Program-made: the position numbers and the translations under genes | The notes under the pieces: model-generated | What the model was told of the DNA's origin: nothing | The model's input: the letters and a program-made list of their open reading frames with translations, nothing else | Databases searched by the model: none | Part shown: positions 35,404-44,497 of the stretch, piece by piece | How positions within the stretch are numbered: the first letter of the stretch is position 1 | Layout: each line of letters starts with the position of its first letter | Source: Chitinophagaceae bacterium | Lineage (GTDB): Bacteria; Bacteroidota; Bacteroidia; Chitinophagales; Chitinophagaceae | Direction of reading: 5' to 3' | DNA: 64,000 nt | Assembly (NCBI GenBank): GCA_004173235.1 | Contig: SEAC01000025.1 | Coordinates: 1 to 64,000 of the forward strand

Positions 35404-36774
35404 ATGAAAAAGACCCTTATCCTCTTCACCACCCTCGCCCTGATGGCGTTCGGCTATATCGGCTTCACCGGCGACCCGGTGCGCATTCCCGCGAGCAGGC
35501 AGCGCCTGGGCAATCCAAAAAAAGGGTTCGAATACCTTGTGTATGGCGACTATGTGCGCAGCGGCATTCCGCTCAATCTTTTCCGGATGGGGTTCACGAA
35601 GTACGACTCGTCGCTGCTTCCGCGCACCGGCATCAACGCCAACATTCCCTACGAGTTCAATGCGCTGCCCACCGCTAAAGGCGGCGTCATCGTTGCACCC
35701 AACTGCCTGCAGTGCCATGCAATGCCGTTCGACGGAAAGCTCGTGATCGGTCTCGGGAATGCAAATATCGACTTCACACCGGGCCGGGGAATCAACGCGG
35801 CGAGTATGTCGATGATGGAGCGCATGCTCAAAAATAATTTCCCGCAAGACTATGAGGCTGCAAAGACCTTTCTGAACGTGTCGCGCACCATTGCGCCCGA
35901 CCTCGTGGCCGATGTGCGCGGCGTCAACCTCGCCGACCACCTTGCGGCGCTGCTGGTGGCGCACCGCGACCCGCAGACCTTTCGGTGGAGCGACACGCCC
36001 ATGCTTGCGAAGAACCATGCAGTGGTGCCCACCGACACACCGCCCTGGTGGCTGCTGAAGAAAAAGAACGCAATGTTCTACAACGGCTTCGGCCGCGGCG
36101 ACTTCGGCCGGTTCCTGATGGCATCCAACCTGCTGACGACGGGCGACACTCTGGAGTCACGCGACGTGGATGCACACATGCCGGACCTGCTGGCGTATCT
36201 CTATTCGCTGGAAGCACCGAAATACCCCAACGCCATTGACAAACCCCTTGCAGCAAAAGGAAAACAGGTGTTTGAAAAGTCCTGCGCCTCCTGCCACGGC
36301 ACGTATGGCCCCAATGGCAAATACCCCAACCTGCTGATACCCGGGGCAACGATACAAACGGATTCGCTGCTTTATTCAAGCAACTATTCCACGCCGCAAT
36401 TTGTGAACTGGTTCAACCGCAGCTGGTTCCGCACCGGTGATCATCCCGCCGTGCTCGCGCCTTTCAACGGATACGTGGCACCGCCGCTCGATGGCATCTG
36501 GATAACAGCTCCTTACCTCCACAATGGTTCCGTGCCCAGCCTCGATGCGTTGCTCAACAGCAGCACCCGTCCACGCTACTGGTCGCGCGACTTCAAGAAG
36601 CCCCAGTATAACTACGGTAGCCCGGGTTGGGTGTACAAAGCGGAAACTGCTGCCGGGAAAACCACGATCTACAATACCGACCTGCCCGGCTACAGCAATC
36701 GGGGCCATTACTTTGGCGATGCGCTCAGCAACGATCAGCGCAAGGCTGTCATTGAATACCTGAAAACGCTGTGA
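35404..36774 (+). CDS. Secreted di-heme c-type cytochrome, 456 aa
   Basis: An N-terminal signal or anchor (residues 1-20) sends it to the periplasm. There are two heme c sites, CLQCH near residue 100 and CASCH near residue 298. The C-terminal phrase PPLDGIWITAPYLHNGSVPSL is typical of MauG-, BCCP- and RoxA-like cytochromes. It may be a periplasmic oxidoreductase, dioxygenase or peroxidase; the sequence does not decide which. Oddly, it sits inside the ligase-associated repair cluster, and its TGA overlaps the GTG start of the helicase in a GTGA junction. It is therefore very probably co-translated with a cytoplasmic DNA repair enzyme. Confidence 0.85.
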   Translation: MKKTLILFTTLALMAFGYIGFTGDPVRIPASRQRLGNPKKGFEYLVYGDYVRSGIPLNLFRMGFTKYDSSLLPRTGINANIPYEFNALPTAKGGVIVAPNCLQCHAMPFDGKLVIGLGNANIDFTPGRGINAASMSMMERMLKNNFPQDYEAAKTFLNVSRTIAPDLVADVRGVNLADHLAALLVAHRDPQTFRWSDTPMLAKNHAVVPTDTPPWWLLKKKNAMFYNGFGRGDFGRFLMASNLLTTGDTLESRDVDAHMPDLLAYLYSLEAPKYPNAIDKPLAAKGKQVFEKSCASCHGTYGPNGKYPNLLIPGATIQTDSLLYSSNYSTPQFVNWFNRSWFRTGDHPAVLAPFNGYVAPPLDGIWITAPYLHNGSVPSLDALLNSSTRPRYWSRDFKKPQYNYGSPGWVYKAETAAGKTTIYNTDLPGYSNRGHYFGDALSNDQRKAVIEYLKTL

Positions 36775-39320
36775 GGAAAAAAGGGCTGCACGATACACCA
36801 GGCTACCGCATCGTGGCCGACTGGCTGGCGACGAAAGGCTTTCGTGCGTTTGCCTACCAGGAAGAAGCGTGGCAGCACATCCTCGCCGGTAAGAGCGGGC
36901 TTGTGAATGCACCGACAGGTACGGGAAAGACGTACTCCGTATTTCTCGGAGCCGTCATCCGTTTTCTCAACGAGCATCCCGACGAGTATGCAACGCGCAG
37001 CAACAATGGCCTGCAATTGCTCTGGGTGACGCCTTTGCGTGCGCTTGCCAAGGACATTGGCCGCGCGATGGAAGAAGTGTTCACCGAGCTGGGTATCCCC
37101 TGGCGCGTGGGCATCCGCAACGGCGACACGTCCATCAGCGACCGGCAGAAGCAAAAGCGCAACATGCCCGAAGTGCTGATCATCACCCCGGAGAGCCTGC
37201 ACCTCTTTCTCGCTCAGAAAGGCTACGCAGACGTATTCAAACATGTGCGCATCGTTGCCGTAGACGAATGGCACGAGCTGATCGGCTCGAAGCGCGGTGT
37301 GCAGGTGGAACTTGCGCTCAGCCGCATCGTTGGCCTGAGGAACGTGCATGCGCCATCGTCAATCGACAATACTGGCGCCAGCCAACAACAAACCACAAAC
37401 AAAAAACAACAAACTTCTCTCTCCGTATGGGGCATCTCGGCAACCATCGGCAACCTCGATCAATCGATGGATGTATTGCTGGCGCCGGTTAGTGTGGCTT
37501 TCCAGGTGAAGCCCGTGATCGTGCGCACCAACATACGCAAGCAGATAGAGATCGATTCCATCCTTCCGGATGAAATAGAAAAGTATCCATGGGCAGGTCA
37601 CCTCGGCATCCGGCTGGCCGAAAAAGTGTTGCCCATTCTCGAGCAAAGCCGCACCACGCTCATCTTCATCAACACACGGGGGATGAGCGAGCAATGGTAT
37701 CACCGGCTGCTCACCATCGCACCCGAATTGTCGGGAGCAATCGCGCTGCACCATGGCTCCATCGACATGGAGCTGCGCACCTGGGTGGAAGAAGCACTCC
37801 ACGAAGGCAAGCTGAAGGCCGTAGTATGCACTGCATCACTCGACCTTGGCGTGGACTTCCGGCCCGTTGAAACCGTCATCCAGGTAGGCTCACCAAAGGG
37901 TGTTGCGCGCTTCCTGCAACGAGCCGGGCGAAGCGGCCACCAGCCTGATGCCGTAAGCAAGATCTATTTTCTCCCTACACACTCGCTCGAGCTGATGGAA
38001 GCCGCCGCACTCAAGGAAGCCGTTGGCCGGCAGCAGATCGAAAGCCGCGACCCGTTCATTCTTTGTTACGACGTGCTTACGCAATACCTCTGCACACTCG
38101 CCGTGTCGGATGGCTTTTATCCCGCGCAGGTGCTGCCCGAGATCCGCAGCACGCACTGCTTTCGCGAGTTGAGCGACGACGACTTTGCCAGCGTGCTGCA
38201 CTTCATTACTTCCGGCGGCGAGGCCTTGCAGCAATACGACGAATACAAAAAAGTAGAGATCATTGATGGTCTTTTCAAGATCACCGGGCGGCGCATTGCC
38301 ATGAGGCACCGGATGCACATCGGCACCATCGTAAGCGATGCGATGCTGAAGGTGAAATTCATCAGCGGTGGGTACATCGGAATGATAGAGGAATACTTCA
38401 TCTCGCGCCTCGACCCGGGCGACAGCTTCACGCTTGCAGGCCGGCAATTGGAACTGGTGATGATCAAAGACATGACGGTGCTGGTGCGCAAATCGAACCT
38501 GAAGAAGGCACTGGTGCCCAGCTGGAACGGCGGCCGCCTGCCGCTTTCCGCCAGCCTGGGCGCGGTTTTGCGCGAGCAGTTTGGAACGGCAATGGAAGGC
38601 AGGCGCCTCGGAAAGGAAGCAAGTGCTCTGCAGCCGCTGCTGCAACTGCAGGAGGAACTCTCGCACGTTCCCCGACCCGACGAGTTGCTTATCGAGCAAA
38701 TAGAAACCAGCGACGGATTTCACTTGTTTGTTTACCCCTTCGAAGGTAGGTTGGTGCACGAGGCCGCCGCAGCGTTGCTCGCCTACCGCATCAGCAAACT
38801 GCTGCCCATTACTTTTTCCATTGCCATGAACGACTACGGCTTCGAGCTGCTGAGCGACCAGCCCGTGCCGGTAGACGACAGCAATGTGTACGAGCTTTTC
38901 TCGCCCGACAACCTCCTGGCCGACATCCAACATAGCGTGAATGCAACCGAGATGGCACGCAGGAAGTTTCGCGACATCGCCGTCATTGGCGGCCTCATCT
39001 TCCAGGGCTTTCCCGGCGAGCACAAAAAGGCTAGGCACCTGCAATCCTCTGCGGGCCTGCTTTTCAACGTATTCAACGAATATGAACCCAACAACGTGCT
39101 GGTGCGGCAAGCCTACCAGGAAGTGTTCGACCAGCAGATGGAGGAACGTCGCCTGCGCGCCATGCTCGACCGCGTGCAACGGTCACGCATCGTGCTCACC
39201 TTTCCCAAAAGACTGACACCACTTTGCTTCCCCATCAAGGTAGACAGCATGCGCGAGAACCTGACTTCGGAAAAACTGGAAGACCGCATCCGGAAAATGC
39301 AGCAGCAGCTGGAGCGGTAG
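36771..39320 (+). CDS. Ligase-associated DEXH-box helicase (Lhr-core type), 849 aa
   Basis: An ATP-dependent 3'-5' helicase of the Lhr-core family linked to the ATP ligase. Motifs: Walker A PTGTGKT (48-54), DEWHE box, SATIGN, FINTRGMSEQWYH, and QRAGRSGHQP (motif VI). A winged-helix and Lhr-type C-terminal region follow. The start is GTG at 36771, overlapping the cytochrome stop. Residues about 196-215 form a Gln/Asn/Thr-rich insertion just before the SxWGISATIGN motif. It is encoded by heptamer repeat DNA like that found between genes elsewhere in this window. The rest looks intact, so the helicase is probably functional. Confidence 0.93.
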   Translation: MRKKGLHDTPGYRIVADWLATKGFRAFAYQEEAWQHILAGKSGLVNAPTGTGKTYSVFLGAVIRFLNEHPDEYATRSNNGLQLLWVTPLRALAKDIGRAMEEVFTELGIPWRVGIRNGDTSISDRQKQKRNMPEVLIITPESLHLFLAQKGYADVFKHVRIVAVDEWHELIGSKRGVQVELALSRIVGLRNVHAPSSIDNTGASQQQTTNKKQQTSLSVWGISATIGNLDQSMDVLLAPVSVAFQVKPVIVRTNIRKQIEIDSILPDEIEKYPWAGHLGIRLAEKVLPILEQSRTTLIFINTRGMSEQWYHRLLTIAPELSGAIALHHGSIDMELRTWVEEALHEGKLKAVVCTASLDLGVDFRPVETVIQVGSPKGVARFLQRAGRSGHQPDAVSKIYFLPTHSLELMEAAALKEAVGRQQIESRDPFILCYDVLTQYLCTLAVSDGFYPAQVLPEIRSTHCFRELSDDDFASVLHFITSGGEALQQYDEYKKVEIIDGLFKITGRRIAMRHRMHIGTIVSDAMLKVKFISGGYIGMIEEYFISRLDPGDSFTLAGRQLELVMIKDMTVLVRKSNLKKALVPSWNGGRLPLSASLGAVLREQFGTAMEGRRLGKEASALQPLLQLQEELSHVPRPDELLIEQIETSDGFHLFVYPFEGRLVHEAAAALLAYRISKLLPITFSIAMNDYGFELLSDQPVPVDDSNVYELFSPDNLLADIQHSVNATEMARRKFRDIAVIGGLIFQGFPGEHKKARHLQSSAGLLFNVFNEYEPNNVLVRQAYQEVFDQQMEERRLRAMLDRVQRSRIVLTFPKRLTPLCFPIKVDSMRENLTSEKLEDRIRKMQQQLER
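37357..37414 (+). repeat. Heptamer repeat tract inside the helicase gene
   Basis: CGTCAAT and CGACAAT (37357-37370) are followed by the palindrome TGGCGCCA (37373-37380). Then come 7-mers AACAACA, AACCACA, AACAAAA and AACAACA (37384-37411). The first words equal those of the elements at 18980, 42651 and 47735. The reading frame is kept, adding about 20 polar residues. Confidence 0.7.
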
Positions 39321-39372
39321 GGTTTTTAGTTTAAGCATTGAAAGAAACGAAATTCACGGAACTTCGCGCCCG

Positions 39373-40023
39373 ATGCAGGCGCCTCTTCTTTTTGAATTTC
39401 GTGGACAACGTTTTTGGCTTTCGGGGCAGCGCGCGCTTTTTTGGGAAGAGCAGGGCATGTTGCTCCTCTCCGACCTTCACCTCGGCAAAAGCGGACACTT
39501 TCGCAAGGAAGGCATCGCCGTTCCCGGTGCAGTGATGAAAGAAGACATGCATTGCCTGCTCAACCTGCTCCAGCATTTCCGTCCTAAGCAACTTGTGGTA
39601 GTGGGCGACTTCTTCCACAGCCGTGCCAACCTGGAGCTCGAATTGTTTTCCCGCTGGCGCGCGGATATACCCGAACAACCGATCGTGCTCATACGCGGCA
39701 ACCACGACATCCTTTCCGATGACTGGTACCGCGCCAACAACATCGCAGTGGTGGAAGGCGCGTTGCGCATCGGCGACTTTTGCCTTGCGCACGATCCAAA
39801 AGACGCTGCCGACGGCCTTTACACCTTTTGCGGCCACGTGCACCCGGGCGTTGTGCTCAACGGGCTCGCGCGCCAGTCGCTACGGCTGCCCTGCTTTTAT
39901 TTCGCAACCGACTACTGCATCCTGCCAGCGTTCGGCCGGTTTACCGGGCTGGCAACGGTGCGTCCGAAAGCCGGAGAAACGGTTTTCATCGTAGCGGAGA
40001 AAAAGGTGATGAAAATAACCTAG
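39373..40023 (+). CDS. pdeM: Ligase-associated DNA-damage-response endonuclease PdeM
   Basis: A calcineurin-like metallophosphoesterase of 216 residues. The metal ligands lie in SDLHLGK, GDFFHS, RGNHD, LAHDP and CGHVHPG. In the known four-gene set it acts with the Lhr helicase, ATP ligase and MBL exonuclease in DNA repair. It begins 52 bp after the helicase and is presumably in the same transcript. It ends 7 bp from the convergent DUF5916 gene with no hairpin between. Confidence 0.92.
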   Translation: MQAPLLFEFRGQRFWLSGQRALFWEEQGMLLLSDLHLGKSGHFRKEGIAVPGAVMKEDMHCLLNLLQHFRPKQLVVVGDFFHSRANLELELFSRWRADIPEQPIVLIRGNHDILSDDWYRANNIAVVEGALRIGDFCLAHDPKDAADGLYTFCGHVHPGVVLNGLARQSLRLPCFYFATDYCILPAFGRFTGLATVRPKAGETVFIVAEKKVMKIT

Positions 40024-40030
40024 CAGGGAA

Positions 40031-42538
40031 CTAGCGCTTCTTCCGCAGTTGGTTGTAATCCAGGAAGTAGATCACGCGGAGCGAAAGTTCGTTTGCGTGC
40101 GAAAGATCGAAGCTGCGCGCGAGGTTGCGTTTGTAGTTGCCAAACTGCATGCCGTCGATATCGTAGGTGCCGCCGGTGCTGTTCTTCCACCCAAGAATGA
40201 TGCGGCTGCCCGGCCGGAAATCCCACGTATAAAATGCATCAATGTTGAACACGTTGTAGTTCAGGTCCTGCCCCGGAATAAATGCGTGCGGCATCGGTGC
40301 TCCCTTGTCATTTACGCGGTAAAAACTAAGGTAGCGCACGTTGTTCCAATAATGGCGCGCGCGGAGACTCACGTTCATCCGGGCGGTGAAATTATAAGTG
40401 CCGGAAAGCACGGAGGTGAAGTCGAGCGAATTGCGATAACCCACGACGGCCGGATCGGGCTGGTAGGCCGAGCCTATCTGCAACGCGTCTTCGCTGCGCT
40501 GGAGGTCAAGCTGCAGAAGGAAGCGATTCGAAAAACGATAGCGCGTTCCCAGGAACAACTCGTAGTAAGGACTGTGTGCGAGGCTGCTGTGTTCGTAGCC
40601 CGCGCGCACGGATACGTACATCTTCTTGCGGCTATCGCTGCTTCCCGACATCGAAGCATAGTAGAAATCCGGGCGTTGCAGGCTGTACGACATATTGCGC
40701 AGCTCGAAGTAATCGTTCTGCACCGCGGGCACTGCTCCAACGGTGAGCGACAAATCCCAAAAGTTGCGGAAGATGGCGAAGAAGTTGGCGGTGAGTTCGG
40801 TAAGACCGTATTTATACGGACGATAGAGGTTGGACTGGTAGGCGGAAAGCGTGTAGCTATAATTGATGAAGTGGCGCGTAGGCTCAAAAACATTGTACGA
40901 TACGTTGCCTGAGTAGGTCACTTCGTTGGGCGACTGGAGATAGCCCAGATCGTTCGGGTCGTATTTGTCGGACTCCACGTTTACAGCTGCCGCATAGCGC
41001 CAGTGACCGCTAACCCTGGCCACACGCAAGCGGCCGGCAAAGCCGCTGTAGGGGCGCAGAACAACATGTCCGTCGCGGTTGACCGTGTCGGTGTAATAAA
41101 AGTAGTTGCTGCTATACGGCGTGTAGCCCAGCACATTGCTCGCGCGCAGCGCACCGCTGAACACGTGGGTGTTCCTCCGGTTATAGAGCGACCAGTCGAG
41201 CGCCGAAGTGTTGGCATCGCGGCTGGCGCCATCGCGGATCACCGTTGCACTGGTGAGCGTAACCGACGAGCGCCCGCGGAGCGCCTGGTCGAGCACGAAG
41301 AGGTTATAGTTGGCCATCGGCTCGGTGAGGATAAGGCTATCCTGCTTCGTGTCGAGGCGCCGCAGCTTCGCGCGCATCGGCGCGGTGACGGCATTGAAAA
41401 CGCCGATGCCCAATTTCTTCGCAGTGCGTCCCGAAAACTTCACACCATTGTACAACTGCGTGAGCGTTGGATTACTGACGATCTCGTATTCAGTACTGCG
41501 CCCGTAGTTGTTCTCCACCGCGCTATAGCCGGAAGGCGTTGCACCGATGCGCCGCGAATAGAAAATGCCGGCTTTGTTGAACAGCTCGGTTCCTTCGGTA
41601 AAAAAGGGGCGGTTTTCCTGGAAGCGCAGCTCGTAGGGCGTGAGGTTGTTTACGAGGTTGTCGGAAACCACCTGGCCAAAGTCGGGGATCAGCGTTGCAT
41701 CCAGCGTGAAGCTTCGGCTGAGGCCCCACTTCACATCCATTCCTCCGCTGCGCAGTACTTCGGTGCGCTTGCGGCTCCCTTCCGGGTTGAACCGGACGCC
41801 TCCGAGCACGTAGGGCGAAAAGCTGAGTCGAAGCGGCGGGCGGATCGCCTGCAGTCCTTCGAGGCGGCCAAACTGGTTCACGAACCCGTTAACGTTGGGA
41901 TCGATCGTATTCCAATACGAGTTCTCGTTATCGCGCCGCGAAAGGCGGAGAAACTGGAGGCCCCAGGTCTGCACGTCTTTCCGCGTAAAGCGCAGGGAGA
42001 TGTAAGGAATGCGCAGCTCAACCATCCAGCCGTCTTTCCCGGCTTTGGTGGCGCTTTGCCATACTGCGTCCCAACTCTTATCGCCGAAGTCGCCGAAGCC
42101 GGCATTGCCGCCGCTGCTCAGGCGCGCATCGCTTTGCACATTTGCGGAGGTCACGAGGAACTGGAAGCCGTTCTGCTGGTCGTTGTACGTATCGAGGAAG
42201 ACCGAAAAGTAATCCACATCCTGGCGTCCTTCGGCATCGCGGGCTGTGAGCTGGCGGCGCACCTGCGCCGGGTCGTCGTAGAGCTTCGCGGCAATGTACA
42301 AGGCCTCGTCGTCGTAAAGCACCCGCACTTCGGTTTGATGCCTGGATGGCTTCCCGTAGTCGGGGTAGTTTTGGATGAAATGGGAAGCAACGGGGGCTGT
42401 TTGCCAGGCCGGCTCGTCAAATTCGCCGTCGATCTTCGGAGCGGTTTCCGCGCGGGTAGCCGAAAGCGTGCGCTTCTGCCCGAAGGCCGCCAGGGCAAAC
42501 AAAAAGGGTACCCACAGGGAAATGAGACGCCGCACCAT
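40031..42538 (-). CDS. DUF5916 / CBM9-like outer-membrane protein, 835 aa
   Basis: The signal peptide ends near AAFGQ (residue about 20). Residues about 30-215 are a carbohydrate-binding-module-9-like domain (KIDGEFDEPAWQTA, VRVLYDDEALYIAAKLYDD, WMVELRIPYISLRF). The remaining 600 residues are DUF5916, rich in alternating strands and aromatic residues, consistent with an outer-membrane beta-barrel. The family is widespread in Bacteroidota without a proven function. The start at 42538 is chosen because the signal peptide begins there. A separate transcription unit, convergent with pdeM. Confidence 0.87.
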   Translation of the reverse strand: MVRRLISLWVPFLFALAAFGQKRTLSATRAETAPKIDGEFDEPAWQTAPVASHFIQNYPDYGKPSRHQTEVRVLYDDEALYIAAKLYDDPAQVRRQLTARDAEGRQDVDYFSVFLDTYNDQQNGFQFLVTSANVQSDARLSSGGNAGFGDFGDKSWDAVWQSATKAGKDGWMVELRIPYISLRFTRKDVQTWGLQFLRLSRRDNENSYWNTIDPNVNGFVNQFGRLEGLQAIRPPLRLSFSPYVLGGVRFNPEGSRKRTEVLRSGGMDVKWGLSRSFTLDATLIPDFGQVVSDNLVNNLTPYELRFQENRPFFTEGTELFNKAGIFYSRRIGATPSGYSAVENNYGRSTEYEIVSNPTLTQLYNGVKFSGRTAKKLGIGVFNAVTAPMRAKLRRLDTKQDSLILTEPMANYNLFVLDQALRGRSSVTLTSATVIRDGASRDANTSALDWSLYNRRNTHVFSGALRASNVLGYTPYSSNYFYYTDTVNRDGHVVLRPYSGFAGRLRVARVSGHWRYAAAVNVESDKYDPNDLGYLQSPNEVTYSGNVSYNVFEPTRHFINYSYTLSAYQSNLYRPYKYGLTELTANFFAIFRNFWDLSLTVGAVPAVQNDYFELRNMSYSLQRPDFYYASMSGSSDSRKKMYVSVRAGYEHSSLAHSPYYELFLGTRYRFSNRFLLQLDLQRSEDALQIGSAYQPDPAVVGYRNSLDFTSVLSGTYNFTARMNVSLRARHYWNNVRYLSFYRVNDKGAPMPHAFIPGQDLNYNVFNIDAFYTWDFRPGSRIILGWKNSTGGTYDIDGMQFGNYKRNLARSFDLSHANELSLRVIYFLDYNQLRKKR

Positions 42539-42650
42539 GCCTTTTACTACAGTTGTTTTGGGGTAGTAAATATAAGAGTCCCAGGCCAACGGCAGGGCTT
42601 TTCACCCGGCTTTTGTGGATTTTACGTTGCCCCGATCGTGTTTTTACCAT

Positions 42651-42754
42651 CGTGAATTGTCAATGGCTGACGCTTGTCCAAAAAAAAACGGATACCACTG
42701 GCATCCGTTTATGCGCGTTGCCGCTTCTTGCTTTCACGATTGACGATGCACGAC
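42651..42754. repeat. Heptamer-arm inverted repeat element, copy B
   Basis: The left arm is CGTGAAT and TGTCAAT. The centre has GGCTGACGC, a poly-A run, the hairpin AACGGAT(42687)/ATCCGTT(42703) and TTGCCGC. The right arm is TCACGAT, TGACGAT and GCACGAC. Its centre words match copy A at 18980 in order, so the two are homologous, with this copy shorter and more decayed. It lies between the DUF5916 and XRE genes. Confidence 0.78.
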
Positions 42755-42762
42755 GCGCTCGC

Positions 42763-43515
42763 TCAGTTCATCTTCTTTTTCAGCACGCTCACCTGCTGCT
42801 GCAGGTTGGTCACCAGTGATGCGATCTGGTTCACATCCCAGCGCTGCTGCTGGTTGGCGCGGGCGATGATCATCTGCGCCTGCCACACCTCTACGATGTC
42901 CTCAGCCGCCAACGTATAGGGCTGGTAGGCAGGGTTGTCGGAGATCATCGTGAACTTGTTCTTGCTGCGGTTGTTCTTCGCCATCCGCTTGTATACGATG
43001 CCTTCAGACTTCGACACTACGATATAGGTCTGGTTGCTTTTGATATGATCCAGGCTTTCCAGCTTTTCGCCAACGATGATGGAGCCGCTGGCCGTGGGCA
43101 TCATCGAATCGCCCACGATCTCGAAGGCACGGTAGTCGCCGCCGGCAAGCATGGGAAGGGTGAAGGTGTTGAGCTCGTCGATGAACTCAGGATCCGAAAA
43201 ACCGGCGAGGTAGCCTGCAGCTGCTTTTACGGGTACGAAGGCGATCTCCGCGCGACCGGAAGACCCAAGCTTTTGCGCACGGCGGCGCGAAAGGTAGTTG
43301 CCCTTTGCTTCGCTGAGATCCTTGCGCAGCAGGTCATCGAGCGAAAGCTTGAAGAGATCGGCAACAATCTCCAACACGTCGATGCGCGGGTCGGCACGTT
43401 CCTCTTCGTAAGCACCGAGCAGCGATCGCTTGATCGAAAGCTTGTTGGCAAATTCTTCCTGTGTCCAACCGCGCAGCTTGCGCAGATACTTGAGGTTTTT
43501 GTTGGAGACGCCCAT
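42763..43515 (-). CDS. XRE-family repressor with S24/LexA-like peptidase domain, 250 aa
   Basis: An N-terminal helix-turn-helix (residues 5-62, LRGWTQEEFANKLSIKR) is joined to a LexA/CI-type S24 domain. The self-cleavage site is likely the Ala-Gly in VKAAAGYLAGF. The Ser lies in GDSMMP and the Lys in GIVYKRM. The last 25 residues form a coiled coil (NLQQQVSVLKKKMN). Such proteins repress genes until cleaved during the SOS response or stress. No phage genes are nearby. With the repair cluster 3-10 kb away, a role in DNA-damage control is possible but unproven. It has a well-formed promoter at 43536. Confidence 0.9.
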   Translation of the reverse strand: MGVSNKNLKYLRKLRGWTQEEFANKLSIKRSLLGAYEEERADPRIDVLEIVADLFKLSLDDLLRKDLSEAKGNYLSRRRAQKLGSSGRAEIAFVPVKAAAGYLAGFSDPEFIDELNTFTLPMLAGGDYRAFEIVGDSMMPTASGSIIVGEKLESLDHIKSNQTYIVVSKSEGIVYKRMAKNNRSKNKFTMISDNPAYQPYTLAAEDIVEVWQAQMIIARANQQQRWDVNQIASLVTNLQQQVSVLKKKMN

Positions 43516-43535
43516 GCGACTAATTTATTTAGCCG

Positions 43536-43566
43536 CAAAATACTAACTTCTTTAGAACGAGGCAAA
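43536..43566 (-). promoter_or_regulatory. Promoter of the XRE/S24 regulator
   Basis: On the minus strand: TTTG (43566-43563), 20 bases, then TATTTTG (43542-43536). This fits the Bacteroidota sigma pattern TTTG-N19-21-TAnnTTTG with one base missing in the -7 box. The -33 box lies within the heptamer tract at 43563. Confidence 0.65.
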
Positions 43567-43590
43567 ATTCAAAAGTAAAATTTCAAAATA
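43563..43590. repeat. Heptamer tract (CAAAATT type) over the XRE promoter
   Basis: Four 7-mers: CAAAATT, CAAAAGT, AAAATTT and CAAAATA. Read on the minus strand they contain TTTTGAA, the same word as the element at 50159. The tract supplies the -33 box of the regulator's promoter. Confidence 0.6.
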
Positions 43591-43631
43591 AATGCTGCCA
43601 CGCTTCCGTTAATAATGTGTCGGGGGGTCAC

Positions 43632-43694
43632 AACTGCAAACTCCAGACTCCAAACTTTTCTTCCTGCGGGCAGGAAATTTGCAGCAGTTTTGGC
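43632..43694. repeat. Heptamer tract plus hairpin before surE
   Basis: Four 7-mers AACTGCA, AACTCCA, GACTCCA and AACTTTT (43632-43659) precede a hairpin TTCCTG-CGGG-CAGGAA (43661-43676). After it, TTTGCAGCAGTTTT partly mirrors the left arm. Same design as the other arm-hairpin-arm elements, but the right arm is decayed. Confidence 0.55.
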
Positions 43695-43711
43695 ACAAGA
43701 AAAACCTTCGA

Positions 43712-44497
43712 ATGGCAGAAGCGAAAAAGGAGCCCGTCATCCTCATCACCAACGACGATGGAGTAACGGCACCCGGGATTCAGAATCTTATTGAAGCGGT
43801 AAAAGACCTCGGTAAAGTAGTGGTGGTGGCACCCGACAAGCCGCAAAGCGGGATGGGTCATGCCATCACCATCGGCATGCCGCTGCGTCTGCATAAAGTG
43901 AATTATTTCGGCGACATCGAAGCCTACCAATGCACGGGCACTCCTGTAGACTGCGTGAAGCTGGCCGTGGACAAGGTGCTGCACTCTAAGCCCGACATCT
44001 GCCTCAGCGGCATCAACCACGGTGCCAACCACAGCATCAACGTCATTTACTCGGGCACTATGTCGGCCGCGGTGGAAGCAGCCATCGAAAGCATTCCCTC
44101 CGCAGGTTTCTCGCTCCTCGATTACAGCCTCGAGGCCGACTTCACGGCCGCGCGCCACTATATCCGCAAGATCGTTGAAGAGATGCTGGCGCACCCGCTC
44201 GACAAGCACACCGTGCTCAACGTGAACTTCCCGAAGGCGAGCACCGACGAAATCAAGGGCGTGAAATTGTGCCGCCAGGCCTACGCGAAGTATGAAGAAG
44301 ATTTCCTCGAGCGCACCGACCCGCATGGTCGCAAATACTACTGGCTTACCGGCGAGTTTGTTAACTTCGATGAAGGAACCGACACCGATGTGTGGGCCCT
44401 GGCCAACAACTACGTGAGCGTGGTTCCCGTGCAGTTCGATCTCACCCATTACAAACAAAAAGAGCAACTTGAAAGCAGCTGGAACATTTTTTCTTAA
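43712..44497 (+). CDS. surE: 5'/3'-nucleotidase SurE
   Basis: A metal-dependent nucleoside-monophosphate phosphatase. The metal-binding ITNDDGV lies at the N-terminus. SGMGHAIT, CTGTPVDCVKLA and SGINHGANHSINVIYSGTMSAA are the remaining family signatures. It is 261 residues long and the start at 43712 is set by the conserved N-terminus. It overlaps the following membrane-protein gene by 29 bp and is followed by lpxB. In Bacteroidota surE is often found next to lpxB; the reason is not established. Confidence 0.95.
   Translation: MAEAKKEPVILITNDDGVTAPGIQNLIEAVKDLGKVVVVAPDKPQSGMGHAITIGMPLRLHKVNYFGDIEAYQCTGTPVDCVKLAVDKVLHSKPDICLSGINHGANHSINVIYSGTMSAAVEAAIESIPSAGFSLLDYSLEADFTAARHYIRKIVEEMLAHPLDKHTVLNVNFPKASTDEIKGVKLCRQAYAKYEEDFLERTDPHGRKYYWLTGEFVNFDEGTDTDVWALANNYVSVVPVQFDLTHYKQKEQLESSWNIFS

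Noticed and set aside
42763..43515. Prophage repressor
   Set aside because: The XRE/S24 domain order fits phage repressors, but no integrase, structural or lysis genes flank it and housekeeping genes lie on both sides.
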